From: Atopsyche davidsoni
Taxonomy: Eukaryota; Arthropoda; Insecta; Trichoptera; Hydrobiosidae
Reading direction: 5' to 3'
Assembly (NCBI GenBank): GCA_022113835.1
Contig: JAILWY010000007.1
Coordinates: forward strand, 8,905,001 to 8,969,000
DNA length: 64,000 bases
Made by a program: the position numbers and the translations under genes. Shown here piece after piece: positions 39,496 through 50,802 of the stretch (positions are counted from its first letter, which is position 1; the number at the start of each line of letters is the position of its first letter). The notes under the pieces were generated by a model. That model saw nothing but the letters and a program-made list of their open reading frames with translations. It ran no database searches and was not told the origin of the DNA.

Positions 39496-40345
39496 AGGGT
39501 AAATAAATTAAGCAAAAGTCATTTTGACATTAAAATTAATTAATTCTCAAAACGGAAACCTTCCAAACAGTTTTTTTTGTACCGATACGTCTGCACTCTG
39601 TCGCTCGATCCATTTCAGAGTGCTGACGTCATACCAACAAAAATTCAATTCTCGAAACAAGCCATAACATCTGCAATCAACTCAATTTAAAATTAAAACA
39701 CGCATGTTTCTACACGCAAACACGTTACGAAACCGATAAAGCAAGCAGTCGATCCGATTCATTTATATATATTTTCTAGAAGCTTCGAGTTCATATGCGG
39801 CGATAAATTTTATTGTATTTTGTTGTTCTTTGAATTCAGCTGTTAATTTTTATATTGAATTGTAATATTTATTTAATTTTTTTTTATTAAAATATATATA
39901 TATTTTAAGAGTAAATTTAAACACATTTTTTCAAGTTCAGATTATAAATAAATATTTATATTGTATCCGTGTGATATGCATATTTTTAAAAAGTATAAAT
40001 TTTTAGTGTCAAGTATATTTTTACTCAAAACGTTCACAAAAGCGTTAAAATATTTTTTGTTGCTGTTTTTTTTTATTAGGTCAAGATTTTATTACACGAG
40101 TCACGTTATCAAAAAGGGTTTTAGAAATGACAAAAATATATAACATTGGATCATTGCTTCTTGAAACGTATAATAATCATCGCTCGTTAGATCTTGTGAA
40201 TTTTTATTTTAACGAAATTATAACTTTTTTTCTTCTGCACAAGTAAATTTTTAGTTCGTTAGAATTATTTATAGAAACTCCAGGAATTTTTTTATATGTC
40301 GCGACAAGTTCTCTGAAATAGACAACAGCTCTATTGATATTTTAA

Positions 40346-40375
40346 CAAATTGCAATTAACCAATAGCGTCCTTTC
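40346..40375 (+). repeat. Palindromic MITE family, short arm fragment
   Basis: AATTGCAATTAACCAATAGC followed by GTCCTTTCG matches the left arm core. Only about 30 bp remains. Confidence 0.4.
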
Positions 40376-41665
40376 GACTAGAGTCCAAGCAACGCGGCTG
40401 GGGCATCATTTAGCGCAAGTTCCAGTCGCATCTCGTGTTAATTAAAACCGGACACATACGTATACCTCCGCCACGAGTTAACCGCATTCCCTTGTATGTC
40501 CAATCTTAAATATGTCTCAAATAATTAAATAAACGGGTATGGCAACCCTGCCGCGCCGTTGGTTGCCCCCACTGCGATTTTATGCGCGTAGTTTTCTTTC
40601 ATATTATAATCGGTTGTGTTCCGTTTGACCTGAATGTACCTTATCAAAAATATTTTTTTTTTAAGTACTCATACACGCTCACCGTTGTGACATACTGTGT
40701 AGCATGCTAATCAGGCTCTAATATTATTGTAAAAAGTCATATCGACAGTACTCTCTCCGAGAAATGATTCGTCTTGGCAGAGGTCAACTCGAGATAGAGA
40801 AATTGAGAGCGTACAAAGTAAACTCATTGGCAGTTAGCTGGCGATCGTTTTGAAATAATTAAAAATAACGTTAATAACATTTTAATAATTCATACGTGAA
40901 ACGACTAAAAGCAGCTATCGCAAACTATTTAACTATATCATATATTCAACAAAACCAATTCTAGATAGGAATTAGTTAAGTCTTTAATATCATTAATAAA
41001 TGCACCATTATTATATTTAGTTTGTGGCACGGCATAATTTATTTTAAAACGACCAGAGTTTGATCACTTAATCTAAAAAGATCCAGATAAAATTATGGCA
41101 AACCTTAACGGGCTTTTCACTGTGGGATTGGGGGGGTCCAGGAGGTGAAAAGGTTTTAGTTTAAAGCTCTTGTACGCCTTGAAAAATATTACTTTAATGG
41201 AGTTTTGAAACGATCCATTCTCCGATCAAATGACAGCGCTGTGCGCATGTGGCCTGCTTAAATTCGCCATAAGTCTTGCATGACTGCAGAATGAAAGATA
41301 AAAACACCGGAAATGCGATGAAAGAATACCCGAATCGGGTGCTGAGTCCGGAATAACTTGGCGCCTTGGTGAAGTGTGCAGGGCAGTGGTGGGCACACTC
41401 GAACGTGCATAAACGAATAACCAAATAATCGAATTAATATAAAACTAACAGATAACTGATTCAACGATTATTGTAATGATCAATGATTTGCTGTATATTT
41501 TATTTTTCTTGGATTATCAGAAGATTCGATTGTAAAAATATATCGATTAGTTTCATGAATTATTCGAGTTGAATCGATCATAAAAAACAAGTCAACTGTG
41601 CACGTCCTTAGAGCGGCCTTCTCTGCTGTCAAAGTATCCCATGAGCCGGTGATAAGGCAGCGCCA

Positions 41666-41762
41666 CCCGACCCGCAGCCCCCCTTGCCCCCTGCCCTTTC
41701 CCCCCCTCCCCCATGGCTTCTCTGCCCCCCCCCCATGGCTCCTCTGCCCCCGCCGCCCGCCA
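41666..41762 (-). repeat. C-rich tract with quadruplex potential on the minus strand
   Basis: Long C runs, including an approximate tandem pair CCCCATGGCTTCTCTGCCCC / CCCCATGGCTCCTCTGCCCC. It lies in a GC-rich island (41590-41900) that is open on both strands. No domain is recognisable. Confidence 0.75.
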
Positions 41763-41979
41763 TGCTTGTCGGCAATCAGAGCCGCACTGACGAGCGCTCA
41801 GAATGCCCAGCTCGCCCTGGTCACTGATTACCGCTTGGATTAAATTTCGCGCCGACTGTGGGCGTTGATGGAAAAAAGCGGCGGAAACCATGGTAATTCA
41901 TTTTCTCAACATGTTTATACAAGCGGCGCTTCGCGGCGGCATTCACTAAATGTTAAGTTGTCCCAGTTCTTATGAAACC

Positions 41980-42133
41980 ACGTGAAAAATCGAGGCGATT
42001 GAAATGTGGCTTTATAGGAAAACATATTGACCATGGAATGACCGCGTCACAGATGAGAGTCTTGCACGGAATGAAAACTTACTCTTGACGACGGTAAAAA
42101 ATCGTGAGGTATCCTATTTTGGCCATTTCAAAT
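41980..42133 (+). pseudogene. RTE-like LINE, reverse-transcriptase C-terminal fragment
   Basis: One frame reads AIEMWLYRKTY, one stop, then PWNDRVTDESLARNENLLLT and TVKNREVSYFGHF. This matches the characteristic 'EMW.YRR...PWT.RVTNE...LL..VK.RK..YLGH' block after the RT domain of RTE-type elements. A stop codon and absence of the rest of the protein show it is dead. The flank at 11826 carries the same block in more decayed form (FEMCL, LHGMP). Confidence 0.7.
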
Positions 42134-42605
42134 TTAATGTTTTTGTTAATTTTATTTTTACGCCACGAAAAAGACTTGAGATCAAGAGCGAAAAATGTTA
42201 ATTCCACCTTTTATGAAATAGCTCCGCATTCAGCAGCCTCTTAAACCCATAAAAATAATGTTGTAATTTATATTTGAAACTACACAAATAGCGTTATCGG
42301 TAGAAATGATTTAACGAACAGCAACCTCGAATTGTTAACTTCCTTGTTCTAAGCTTTGGTGTATTCTGACTACTCTGTTATCGTCACTATCAAAATTAAA
42401 TTAGGCATCTACAGTGTGTAAACAGTATAAATCTGGTTTAATTATACATTTAATGAAAATATTATATTTCAAATGACTTAAAATATTAATATGGCTCCCT
42501 ACTAGCTTTCTTATTGTTAACTCTAGATTGTTCAAACTAATGCGTTATCAAGTATATATAAAAGTGTAATTAATAATAATAATGTTTAAAATAAATGGAC
42601 CGGAA

Positions 42606-42650
42606 GTCGGTCACAGGTCGTATCGCGACGCGTGTAGAGGGCTTTAAGGA
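42606..42650 (+). repeat. Palindromic MITE family, terminal fragment
   Basis: GAAGTCGGTCACAGGTCGTA followed by TCGCGACGCGTGTAGAGGGC resembles the right outer arm seen at 39470-39495. It lies just upstream of a fuller copy. Confidence 0.4.
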
Positions 42651-42683
42651 TTGTCTCGTCTCGAAGCACAGTTCTTGGTGCAA

Positions 42684-42830
42684 GTGCAATCTTGCAATTA
42701 GCCAAAAGCGTCCACTTTTGCGTGATTTACTTAAGACAAAGCCATAAAAAAAACACCCAAAATCAAGGGACGCTATTGGCTGATTGGAAATCGCAGTTTC
42801 GCTGCGCGTGTAAGCCGCTACACACGACAT
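42684..42830. mobile_element. Palindromic MITE, near full-length copy
   Basis: TCTTGCAATTAGCCAAAAGC on the left and GGGACGCTATTGGCTGATTG on the right pair as inverted arms. The centre CATAAAAAAAACACCCAAAA is the inverse of the TTTTGGGTGTTTTTTTATG centre found at 4950 and 18940. Confidence 0.65.
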
Positions 42831-43057
42831 GTGCCGGCCTGGAGTGCCCTACATAGAGCCGCTATCTCTCGACACGTAACGGCTAACGGCTCAGGCGACG
42901 TATCAAAATTATTATTTGGGAACAAACAACACTTATCAGCCCGGCTGCCTGACCCAACGCACGTGGCCGCTACACTATCGCTTTTATAAAAAAAAAAGTA
43001 CTCACAAATTCCCTTCTAAGAACACGTAGTGCACCGAGCGTAAAGAATAGTAATAAC

Positions 43058-43131
43058 CTGCAACCGATTTGCAATAAACCAATAGCGTTCAGTAAACAAC
43101 GTGAAGTAGGAAGCTATCGGCGAATTGCACA
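43058..43131. repeat. Palindromic MITE family, shortened copy
   Basis: CTGCAACCGATTTGCAATAA and ACCAATAGCGTTC on the left, AGCTATCGGCGAATTGCA on the right. The centre differs from other copies. Confidence 0.5.
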
Positions 43132-43286
43132 GTTCATTGTGTTCATTATATATCATTAATAGCTCTATGAGCAGTAGACATCCATAAATGATGAAAGATG
43201 ATGATATAAGCAGATGATCTAGTAAAACCTCTTTTTAATGATTAAGGATAAACACTAATTTCATCTCTCGTGGATTATTTAAAAGG

Positions 43287-43365
43287 TGCTAATAAACCAT
43301 TGTTCTACCCGGATTTAAGCCCGGGATCTCATGGTCAACAAGCAGCTAAGCACGAGGCGGTTACA
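43287..43365 (-). mobile_element. tRNA-derived SINE fragment
   Basis: The reverse complement reads GTGCTTAGCTGCTTGTTGAC, CATGAGATCCCGGGCTTAAA and TCCGGGTAGAACAA: an A-box-like start and a T-arm-like GGGCTTAAATCC. It aligns with the fragment at 9085 through GACCATGAG-TCC-GGG and TAGAA. Confidence 0.45.
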
Positions 43366-43792
43366 TTTTAATTTATTTTTAATAAATTAAGAACCGCCAA
43401 ACTTGTTTTGTCTAACAATTTATTTATCTATATTAAAAATGAAACCTTCTCGAATTAACGTAACAATTTCTCATTAAGGACGGAGTTAGTAATTTATATT
43501 ATTGTTTCCGGAAGCAATTTTGCTTTTTTAATTAGCCTGTTTTGAAACTTGTTGACTGATTTCCTCTGTACAGGTGAATGTCGTGATAACAATTAATTTT
43601 TTTTTAAATTTCAGATTTATCATAATATTACGGTGATTTTATTGATGTTCGGAGATGGACAAACAGCATTCTGAGATATATTATCTATTAGAGTCTTCTT
43701 TAGAGTTTAAGACTAGGTTTTGAAATTAGGTAGGTTTAGAATCCCTGGTAAGTTTGGAACAAAAGTACTAACACAACACACACACATATATT

Positions 43793-43837
<45 letters not shown>

Positions 43838-45741
43838 TTTTTTATGTATGCGTCTATATTCAAAATTTCTCTGTTAGATTTATTAGTTACTTCAATTGAG
43901 ATGTGATTCTTACGCACGTACGTATACACTTAAGCTTGGGTGTCATCTTCTACTTTCTGCTTTACGTCATGGCATGCGTCTCTCTAAATATTAAAATGTT
44001 GAACGTTACCTCCATTGGTGTTCCTAATTACCAGATACATAGATAATATGCACGAAGAACTCTTCGAAAGAAGACATTTTTCATGTAATATTTTATTGCT
44101 CGATGTGGCGAATAGTAAATTTTCAACTATAATTCAACTCAAAAATATTATTTTAAAGAATATGACTGTGCTGCATAAGATATTTATTTTTTACCTGTTA
44201 CAAAGTACTCGGAACCATTGATTGATTATTTAGAAAATCTACATCTTTGAGATAGTACCACTCATTGTTTTAAAAGAGAGAATTGCTAAGCACCGGTCAT
44301 CCAATAGCTTGATTTCCTTTTTTGCCTTAAGGTTTTTTTTTTTACTTTAAAAACTGCTTGTTAATCCGGTTTGAATCTTAGTTGAGCAATAAGTCATTTC
44401 AGTTTTTGAAATATATTATAATTATCAAGATCTCCATGTTGAATGAGAAGGAAAGCTCTTCTAGAAAAAACTCTCTGTGGTGGATGTTTTCAGTGATTTC
44501 TCTGTAATAGTTGAAAACGCACAAAACCGAACAGCCACCGAGAATTCTTTTCTTAGAACATCAAACCTCGAATATTTTTTGCTTGTAGAATAAAAATAAA
44601 TAAATACATGCATGGTTTTGCGTATAGCAAGTGCGTGTCACTCTTGCCTTGCTTTTCCGCCGTTTTGTTTCTTGACTGGAACAACAAGAATACTTGCATC
44701 GGTCATCTCGAATCTACTATAATTACCACTCTGAAGCCATTTGCTTTCGTTCGGCTCGAATAGTTTTTAGTGAATCGCTTGTTCTCGCTCGTTGGGTGTA
44801 TCTTGATGGCATCGCGACTCGATCGGCCCCAAAAGTGCACCAAACACGGGTCAAGAAACTGCAATATTTCAGCTGTCACTTTGCGGCCTGCCCACCTAAT
44901 CTGCTCTGTAAATTCTTCAACTCAATTACCTGACATAACTCTCTAGTTTTTTTTGATAAATAAACCGCAATACCTGCAAGTAAAATAAAACACTCCATAG
45001 CTTATAATTTAAACAAAAAAATTAATATATATCATAATTAAATTTTTTTTTTGATGTCTACTCAACGTGCAGGAGACATTTTTATATTTTGCTAAGATAA
45101 TTAGACCGAAGAGTCTATAAATACTCCATAAAAGTAAAATACCGCAAAAAATGAGACAGATAGAAAATCCGGTGGAGCAATAAGAGACGATTGCGGCTGT
45201 GTTTTCGTCAGCTTGCCTTTGCACAATTAAAAACTGCAGTAATTGAAAAAAAATTAGACCCTGTACTTCACTGTCAAAAAAGCGTGATAAAAACTGTAAA
45301 ATGAGTTAGTAAATATGTGAAAGTGCTTTCGAGGTATCTTCAAATTAGGTCGTCAACCATTATAACAGTTATGAATATACATCGCTAGATAACCTAATAT
45401 CTGGTAAAATTACCTTGCATCGGGTGAACGTCAAATGCCATGAAAACGCTATCGACGCAATTATATTTGAATTTGATTGAATCTCGACGGGCGTGGGAAT
45501 AAACAAAGAACAGACATTTCCAAAGTCTATATCAGATAATAAATCCAACATTATTTGTATTTATTTAAATTTTTATATCATATGCCCTAGATCTCTACTA
45601 TCACGCCATGGAAACAGAGGGATTTTTGTAAATCTTTATCAATGATTTATCAAAGCTAGTGTTATCAAATGACTGATAACAGCTTTGTCAATATTACTTT
45701 ATTTGTTTTGATAGGATTATACTTACATCAAATATACCTAC

Positions 45742-45779
45742 CGTTGTTGATTAGATAAATCGTTGTTGATTAGATAAAT
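45742..45779 (+). repeat. Exact 19-bp tandem duplication
   Basis: CGTTGTTGATTAGATAAAT occurs twice head to tail. Confidence 0.85.
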
Positions 45780-48700
45780 ACACGCTATTATTACTACAGA
45801 ATTATATGAGACACCACGGGTCTCCAAATCACCGAAACTGTTTACATATCCTCGCTAAATTGGCGAAGATGTGTAAACCAAGGCCACTGGGTGACTCGGA
45901 AATTTCTTAGAGGTGTGTGGGACCCTAGTCGAAACTCATAAATATAAATATTAAAAATATAAAATGCACATATCGACAAAAGCCTAGCTACATCAGAAGG
46001 CATCTGCTCAAAACCACTTAAAATTATATTAAATAGGCTTTCTTTTAACCGTAATAAAATTGGACAAGCAGCTTATGCTTGGCTTGCAAAACAATTTTTA
46101 ATTTGCCACATGCGCAACTGCAGTTTAAACAGGTATTTTCGAAACGAAAAATCATAAAAACTTGATTACGACCAACGCCTGGATAGGAGATTATTGATTT
46201 GTTAATACATATGCCTGGGGTGTTGGCATTTATTACCCACAACGACATGCATCTATGTTATATCTAAACTATCTGTCAATTAAGTATTGATTTAAAAAAA
46301 CCTTAACTACCCCCTTCCTTTCCCACATTACGTACATTTTTTTAGTGAAGGAACCCCAGTGAGGTCTTTAGTAATTATTCATAGAACATATATATATATA
46401 TATATATATATATTTTAGAAATGAGTTATGAAAACAACAAAAATTAATAGACGAAATAGCTAGATTAGAACGATCATTCTTAATATTGAATCTGAAAAAA
46501 CACAAAAAAAAAATAATTGTAACCTGTTATTCTTGGCTATTCATATTTATTGTATATATTTATTATTACAAATTTAACAAGTCGGCTATGAATAAAGAAG
46601 ATCGTAACGAAACAACGATAAAAATAAGTTCGCTTTAAAAAATAAATGTATTTTTTATAAATTTAAAGGTGCATCAACGTGTCTCCGATCTGTACTATTC
46701 CACTGCAGGCCTAGAAGACCGGTCCAGGTGGGCAACTGACCAGATCACGTAGCGAACCAGATCTGTAGGTTTCCATCATCTTGGATCATCTTCTAGTCAG
46801 TATCGTCTTTTTGTTAAAATAAAGCAATCAGGCTGCCCATGATTTATATCTTCACCTGAGGATACTGACCCACGAATGGTTGTCCTTTGATTACTCGAAA
46901 ATATATATTTAAATTTGTAACAACCATCCACGTGAATGATAATGGTAACAAATTGTACAAGGACGTGCTTAACTTTTTGACCCCCAAGGTCTACAAATCA
47001 GAAAATTTCCTTTTCAGTAAATATACACGTTAATTCGGTTAATAACGTTTATTGGTTTACACTTGCTTAACTAAATTGTTTCGATTAATTTATGAAAATT
47101 ATTCAGCATGGGCATGTCTCACTCTTCTATTAACATGCAAACGATCTAAAGAGAAAATGCTATTGGGATAGACTATAAGTCAATTGGCTCATCTGAAATG
47201 ACCGAAATTATTAAAGCTTGTATGAAAATAACTATGTTTTGGTATATGTTAATTTTCGATACAGATAAACGGAAAGATATCAAAAAAGATTTCTCCAGAG
47301 AATGAAGAGAGCATAAAAGTGAAAGAAGTTAGCTTAGTAGCTGTCTTGGATATTTTATTTATCGAAAGATAAAGGAGATTTTTTTTTCAACTTCTCGTAC
47401 TTACCTAATAATTTTTCGTTTCGATTTGATTTTCTTTATACATGAAATGGTAGTCGAATTATTTAAAAAAAAAACTTAACTAACAAGCCATCATTCAAGT
47501 AAAAGATAACAATGAGCATACTTGAACCCGAATAAAACCTGAATACTGCCATTGATAATTGTTATTAAATGAATTAATACATATGTTGCAATTACTTAAC
47601 TAATTGAATATAATATACTTTATTTTGTGCATTTTAGTTCCGCGTGTATTGCAATCCTATTTTTTAACGTCATCAACAAATCAAATCGTCTTTGGAAAGT
47701 AGAAAACATTATAATCCCATTTTGTTTAATTTCGATTTCGTATTTATGATAATTTTTAATATGTAAAGTATTTTTTTTTTACTAAACCAATTTTATAAAT
47801 GTGAATCAATTTTGACATTTTAGTATAATTATCGCAAAGTCATATATTTTCCTTCGGAGTCTAGCATCTGAAAGACAACTAGCACCAAAATAGCTTTTAT
47901 ATAGTAATAATAATTAGCTAAGATATTTGATATTTAACGACTTATTCGTTATTATTTGTAAACAAGTTGATAAATAGCACTCGTTTTATTTTTATACAGA
48001 GGTTATCAGGGGTGATACGAATTGGGTCAAATGTGTATGAATATTCGTCAACTGACTTTGTAACGCGTCTGTTGTACTCCGAGCAAATGTTTGCATTTCC
48101 TAAAGAAACGTAAATACGTCTTGAAAAATCTTGCATAATTAAGTATGATTTCCCAGCTGCTAGTGAATACAGTTTTAACCACTTGCTTGCCTAGAAAATC
48201 GTAGTGTTTTCCCACGATGTTTCGAAGCTCGGGCTGTGCTTTTGGAAAACTGTCTAGGCAAGCCAATTTCAAGCGATATATATAATTAATGTTATTTCTT
48301 TTATTGCCTTCATGGGAGTGATCAGCCTTACTTTATATCGCATGCTGTATCTGTTAAGCAGCAATTTCCGTTTACAATACTTACGTGAATATGTTTATAT
48401 TGCATGCACTTTTACTCGGGAACTCCCTCAACTGCTGCAACGGCGAATGTCCTCGGGACGAATTAAGCTTTGAAATTTGTGGATGACGCCCCTTCATAAA
48501 TTATTTCAAGAAAAGGGTGTAACAATAAAAGTTCGTATTAAAATTGATGCGTAAACACGCATTAGTATCAATATTTACCATAAGATAATTAAACCCTTTT
48601 ATTTAAGTATTTTAATTTTGTACTATTCTAAAATAATTTTTAGGGAATTGTATTTTTTTGTTTTAATAAGCTTATATTTATAGGGATGAGGGACGGTTGG

Positions 48701-49265
48701 GTGAGGTTGTATACTTTGAAGGGTGGTAAGTATTGAAACAACATTGTTAAATTAAACACAATTTGTCTTTTATTCATCAGAAAAAAAACATGAGATACCA
48801 GAATTATCAAAATGATCATAATAACCATAAAGCTAAATTATAAATTAATTACAAAAATCATTTAAATAGTATAAAATAAAATATTTATTACCTAAAATTA
48901 CAAAAATGACTGACGATATAATGTTATTTATATATAGTTAACCATAAGATATATTCGCATATTGGATTATAGGAAATAACCAAGTAAAAAAAGTAAAGTA
49001 AAAATATATTTATAAATTGGTCCCACACAAACTTCCACGCTGCTGCAGTGTGAACTCTCGGAGAGCAGTTCAGCTCGTCCGATTCCGTTAACTGAAGGAA
49101 ACGTCGTCAGGTGACTGCCGAGTCGGATCTTTCCGGCTTCCTAATAAATAATTTCTACAAAGCGGCAGCTCCGCCGGGCGCCGCGGCTCGAAGAAACGCA
49201 AATACTGATTTTGAACCGATTCGCACTCCACCGACTCGCGCTTCCGCCCCGGGGTGCGACCGATC

Positions 49266-49274
49266 AATAAATAA
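49266..49274 (-). promoter_or_regulatory. UUAUUUAUU nonamer beyond the likely polyadenylation site
   Basis: Exact TTATTTATT on the minus strand. It lies about 100 nt past the candidate poly(A) signal at 49371, so it is transcribed into mature mRNA only if a longer 3' UTR form exists. Another exact copy lies at 49143-49151. Confidence 0.25.
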
Positions 49275-49420
49275 TCAAAACCTCTCACATCGCGAGCTCC
49301 GCGGAGCCCTCTGGCGCGGCTCGACTCGAGAACAAAGTGAAAGAAAAATAACTGACAAAATACAAAATCGTTTATTATACGTACAAAAGAATACAGGAGC
49401 ATCACGATGAAACATGTTTC

Positions 49421-49426
49421 TTTATT
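49421..49426 (-). terminator. Candidate polyadenylation signal AATAAA for Tis11
   Basis: AATAAA on the minus strand about 1.4 kb past the stop; a second lies 50 bp further at 49371-49376. Beyond them the downstream strand becomes less AU-rich. Which one is used cannot be decided from sequence. Confidence 0.35.
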
Positions 49427-49473
49427 AATTTCTTTAATATTAACAATCGTCTCCACCATTTATACTCACACAA

Positions 49474-49481
49474 TATTTACA
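49474..49481 (-). promoter_or_regulatory. Pumilio-type element UGUAAAUA
   Basis: Reads TGTAAATA on the minus strand, an exact match to the PUF-protein consensus, just upstream of the candidate AATAAA signals in the presumed Tis11 3' UTR. An 8-mer can occur by chance in AT-rich DNA. Confidence 0.3.
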
Positions 49482-49954
49482 GGTTTTTATAAATAATTTA
49501 AGCGAAAGGGTCTTTCGGTTACACTGGCACATTCTGGCGATACAAATGTGAGTCTGAAGATATCGAGGGGCTGCGGGGGCGGCGGGGAGTCCCCCTCGGG
49601 CACTACGGCTGGCGAACGGGGACGAACTTAACTTAGCGGGTGAAGACCGCTCCGGTCTGAGTCAGGGGCGGGGAGGGGCTCGGGACAGCCCGTCCTTCGG
49701 TAAAAACTTCGACGGGAGAATTCGCACAAACGAAAACGGACTGAACAGAAAAACTACCGCGCGATATACCTACATACATCTGAATGCAACGGTTCAGTCG
49801 TTCGCGCTTCTGACTCGATTCCGTCGGTCAATAGAGTTTAAAAAACGTAAAAATAAAGTAAAACACGACCGGCGACGGCGCCGACGCCTCGCATATTCCT
49901 TTTTAGTCTATAATAACAAATGCATCAACAAAACAAGGTCAAATAGGACAACTA

Positions 49955-49963
49955 AATAAATAA
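49955..49963 (-). promoter_or_regulatory. Second AU-rich nonamer UUAUUUAUU in Tis11 3' UTR
   Basis: Exact TTATTTATT on the minus strand within a longer AU patch with overlapping AUUUA pentamers, about 840 nt past the stop. Same inferred role as the site at 50081. Confidence 0.5.
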
Positions 49964-50080
49964 TTTAACAATATCAGCGTTCATAGGTTGTCATCGTTAT
50001 CACTCGACGTTTACTTTCAGGCGAATGCGGATTTCATCTATAAAAATAATGTACAAAGAACGCCTCCTCGGGTAATTAGG

Positions 50081-50089
50081 AATAAATAA
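50081..50089 (-). promoter_or_regulatory. AU-rich element nonamer UUAUUUAUU in Tis11 3' UTR
   Basis: On the minus strand this reads TTATTTATT, the optimal RNA site for the ZFP36/TIS11 tandem zinc finger (established for the family). It lies about 715 nt past the stop codon of a gene encoding that very domain. Binding here is inferred. Confidence 0.5.
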
Positions 50090-50802
50090 ATTAAAACAAA
50101 ATAAAATAAAGCGTCATCGCCGGGAGACGGGAGTCGGGGACGCCGGGCGAGCCGGGAGCGAGGGAGCCCGGGACCGCCGGGGGCTTCCCGGGCTCGCGGC
50201 CCTCGTCCGGCGCCAGTCGGGGAGATATAATTTAAAATAAATATGCGATTAAGCGTCAATCGATTTGAAAAGGTCGGCGACCCCGCGGCCGCACTAGCCT
50301 AACATGGAAGAGTCTGGATTGCGCGGTCACACTTCACAAGCGTCGTATAAAAATATTTTTTTATCGTTCTTTTGGAATTATATAATTTTTTTATTGGAAG
50401 ACGAACGGCGCTAGCGCCGCTATCGTATTTGCACAGAAAAAGTATTATCACCTAAACATATCGAAACGTTATAAAAATATTCAATCGACAGCTCCCTCTA
50501 CGCGCGGTAGGCGGGACTGACTAAGTATAAGGGTACACGTTCATATTTGACAATATAGGGAGGCGGCCGCGGCGTCGGGACGGCCTCTCCCGGGCGCCGC
50601 GACCGTCGGCGAAAGCTTCGCAATGTTTTAAATTAAAAATCATAAATTACTAATCCTAGGGGCGCGCCGGACGGGCGCGGGGCGCGCTCGCCCGGACGCG
50701 AGAGAGGAGACAACGTAGATTTTTAAATAATATAAATACCACAAACTAAATCGGTAATAAAAGATGTGAACGAACTATCGACGGGGGGAGGGCCCGCGGC
50801 GG

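Larger units (their letters stand above)
43366..49370. other. Intergenic, AT-rich, no gene recognised
   Basis: Holds compound (CA)n/(TA)n at 43770-43840, (TA)n at 46388-46413, a 19-bp tandem duplication at 45742-45779, and GC-rich sequence from about 49020 that leads into the Tis11 3' end. Nothing coding is supported. Confidence 0.4.
49371..50802 (-). other. Probable Tis11 3' UTR
   Basis: Sequence downstream of the TAG stop on the minus strand. It is a mosaic of GC-rich blocks and AU-rich patches. It contains two exact UUAUUUAUU nonamers (50081-50089 and 49955-49963), a UGUAAAUA Pumilio-type element (49474-49481), and AATAAA signals at 49421-49426 and 49371-49376 that would give a 3' UTR of about 1.4 kb. 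A further AATAAA at 50389-50394 would give a shorter form. The true end needs transcript data. Confidence 0.5.

Noticed and set aside
45640..45710. Possible pre-miRNA hairpin (CAAAGC...TGTTATCA pairing with TGATAACA...GCTTTG)
   Set aside because: The stem is about 14 bp with a 3-nt bulge, too short for a convincing precursor, and it matches no miRNA I know.
46670..46830. GC-richer stretch resembling a LINE untranslated region
   Set aside because: No recognisable coding or terminal sequence, so no assignment is made.
48180..48262. Inverted GCTTGCCTAGA / TCTAGGCAAGC pair
   Set aside because: 11-bp arms about 60 bp apart with no target duplication or shared family; weak on its own.
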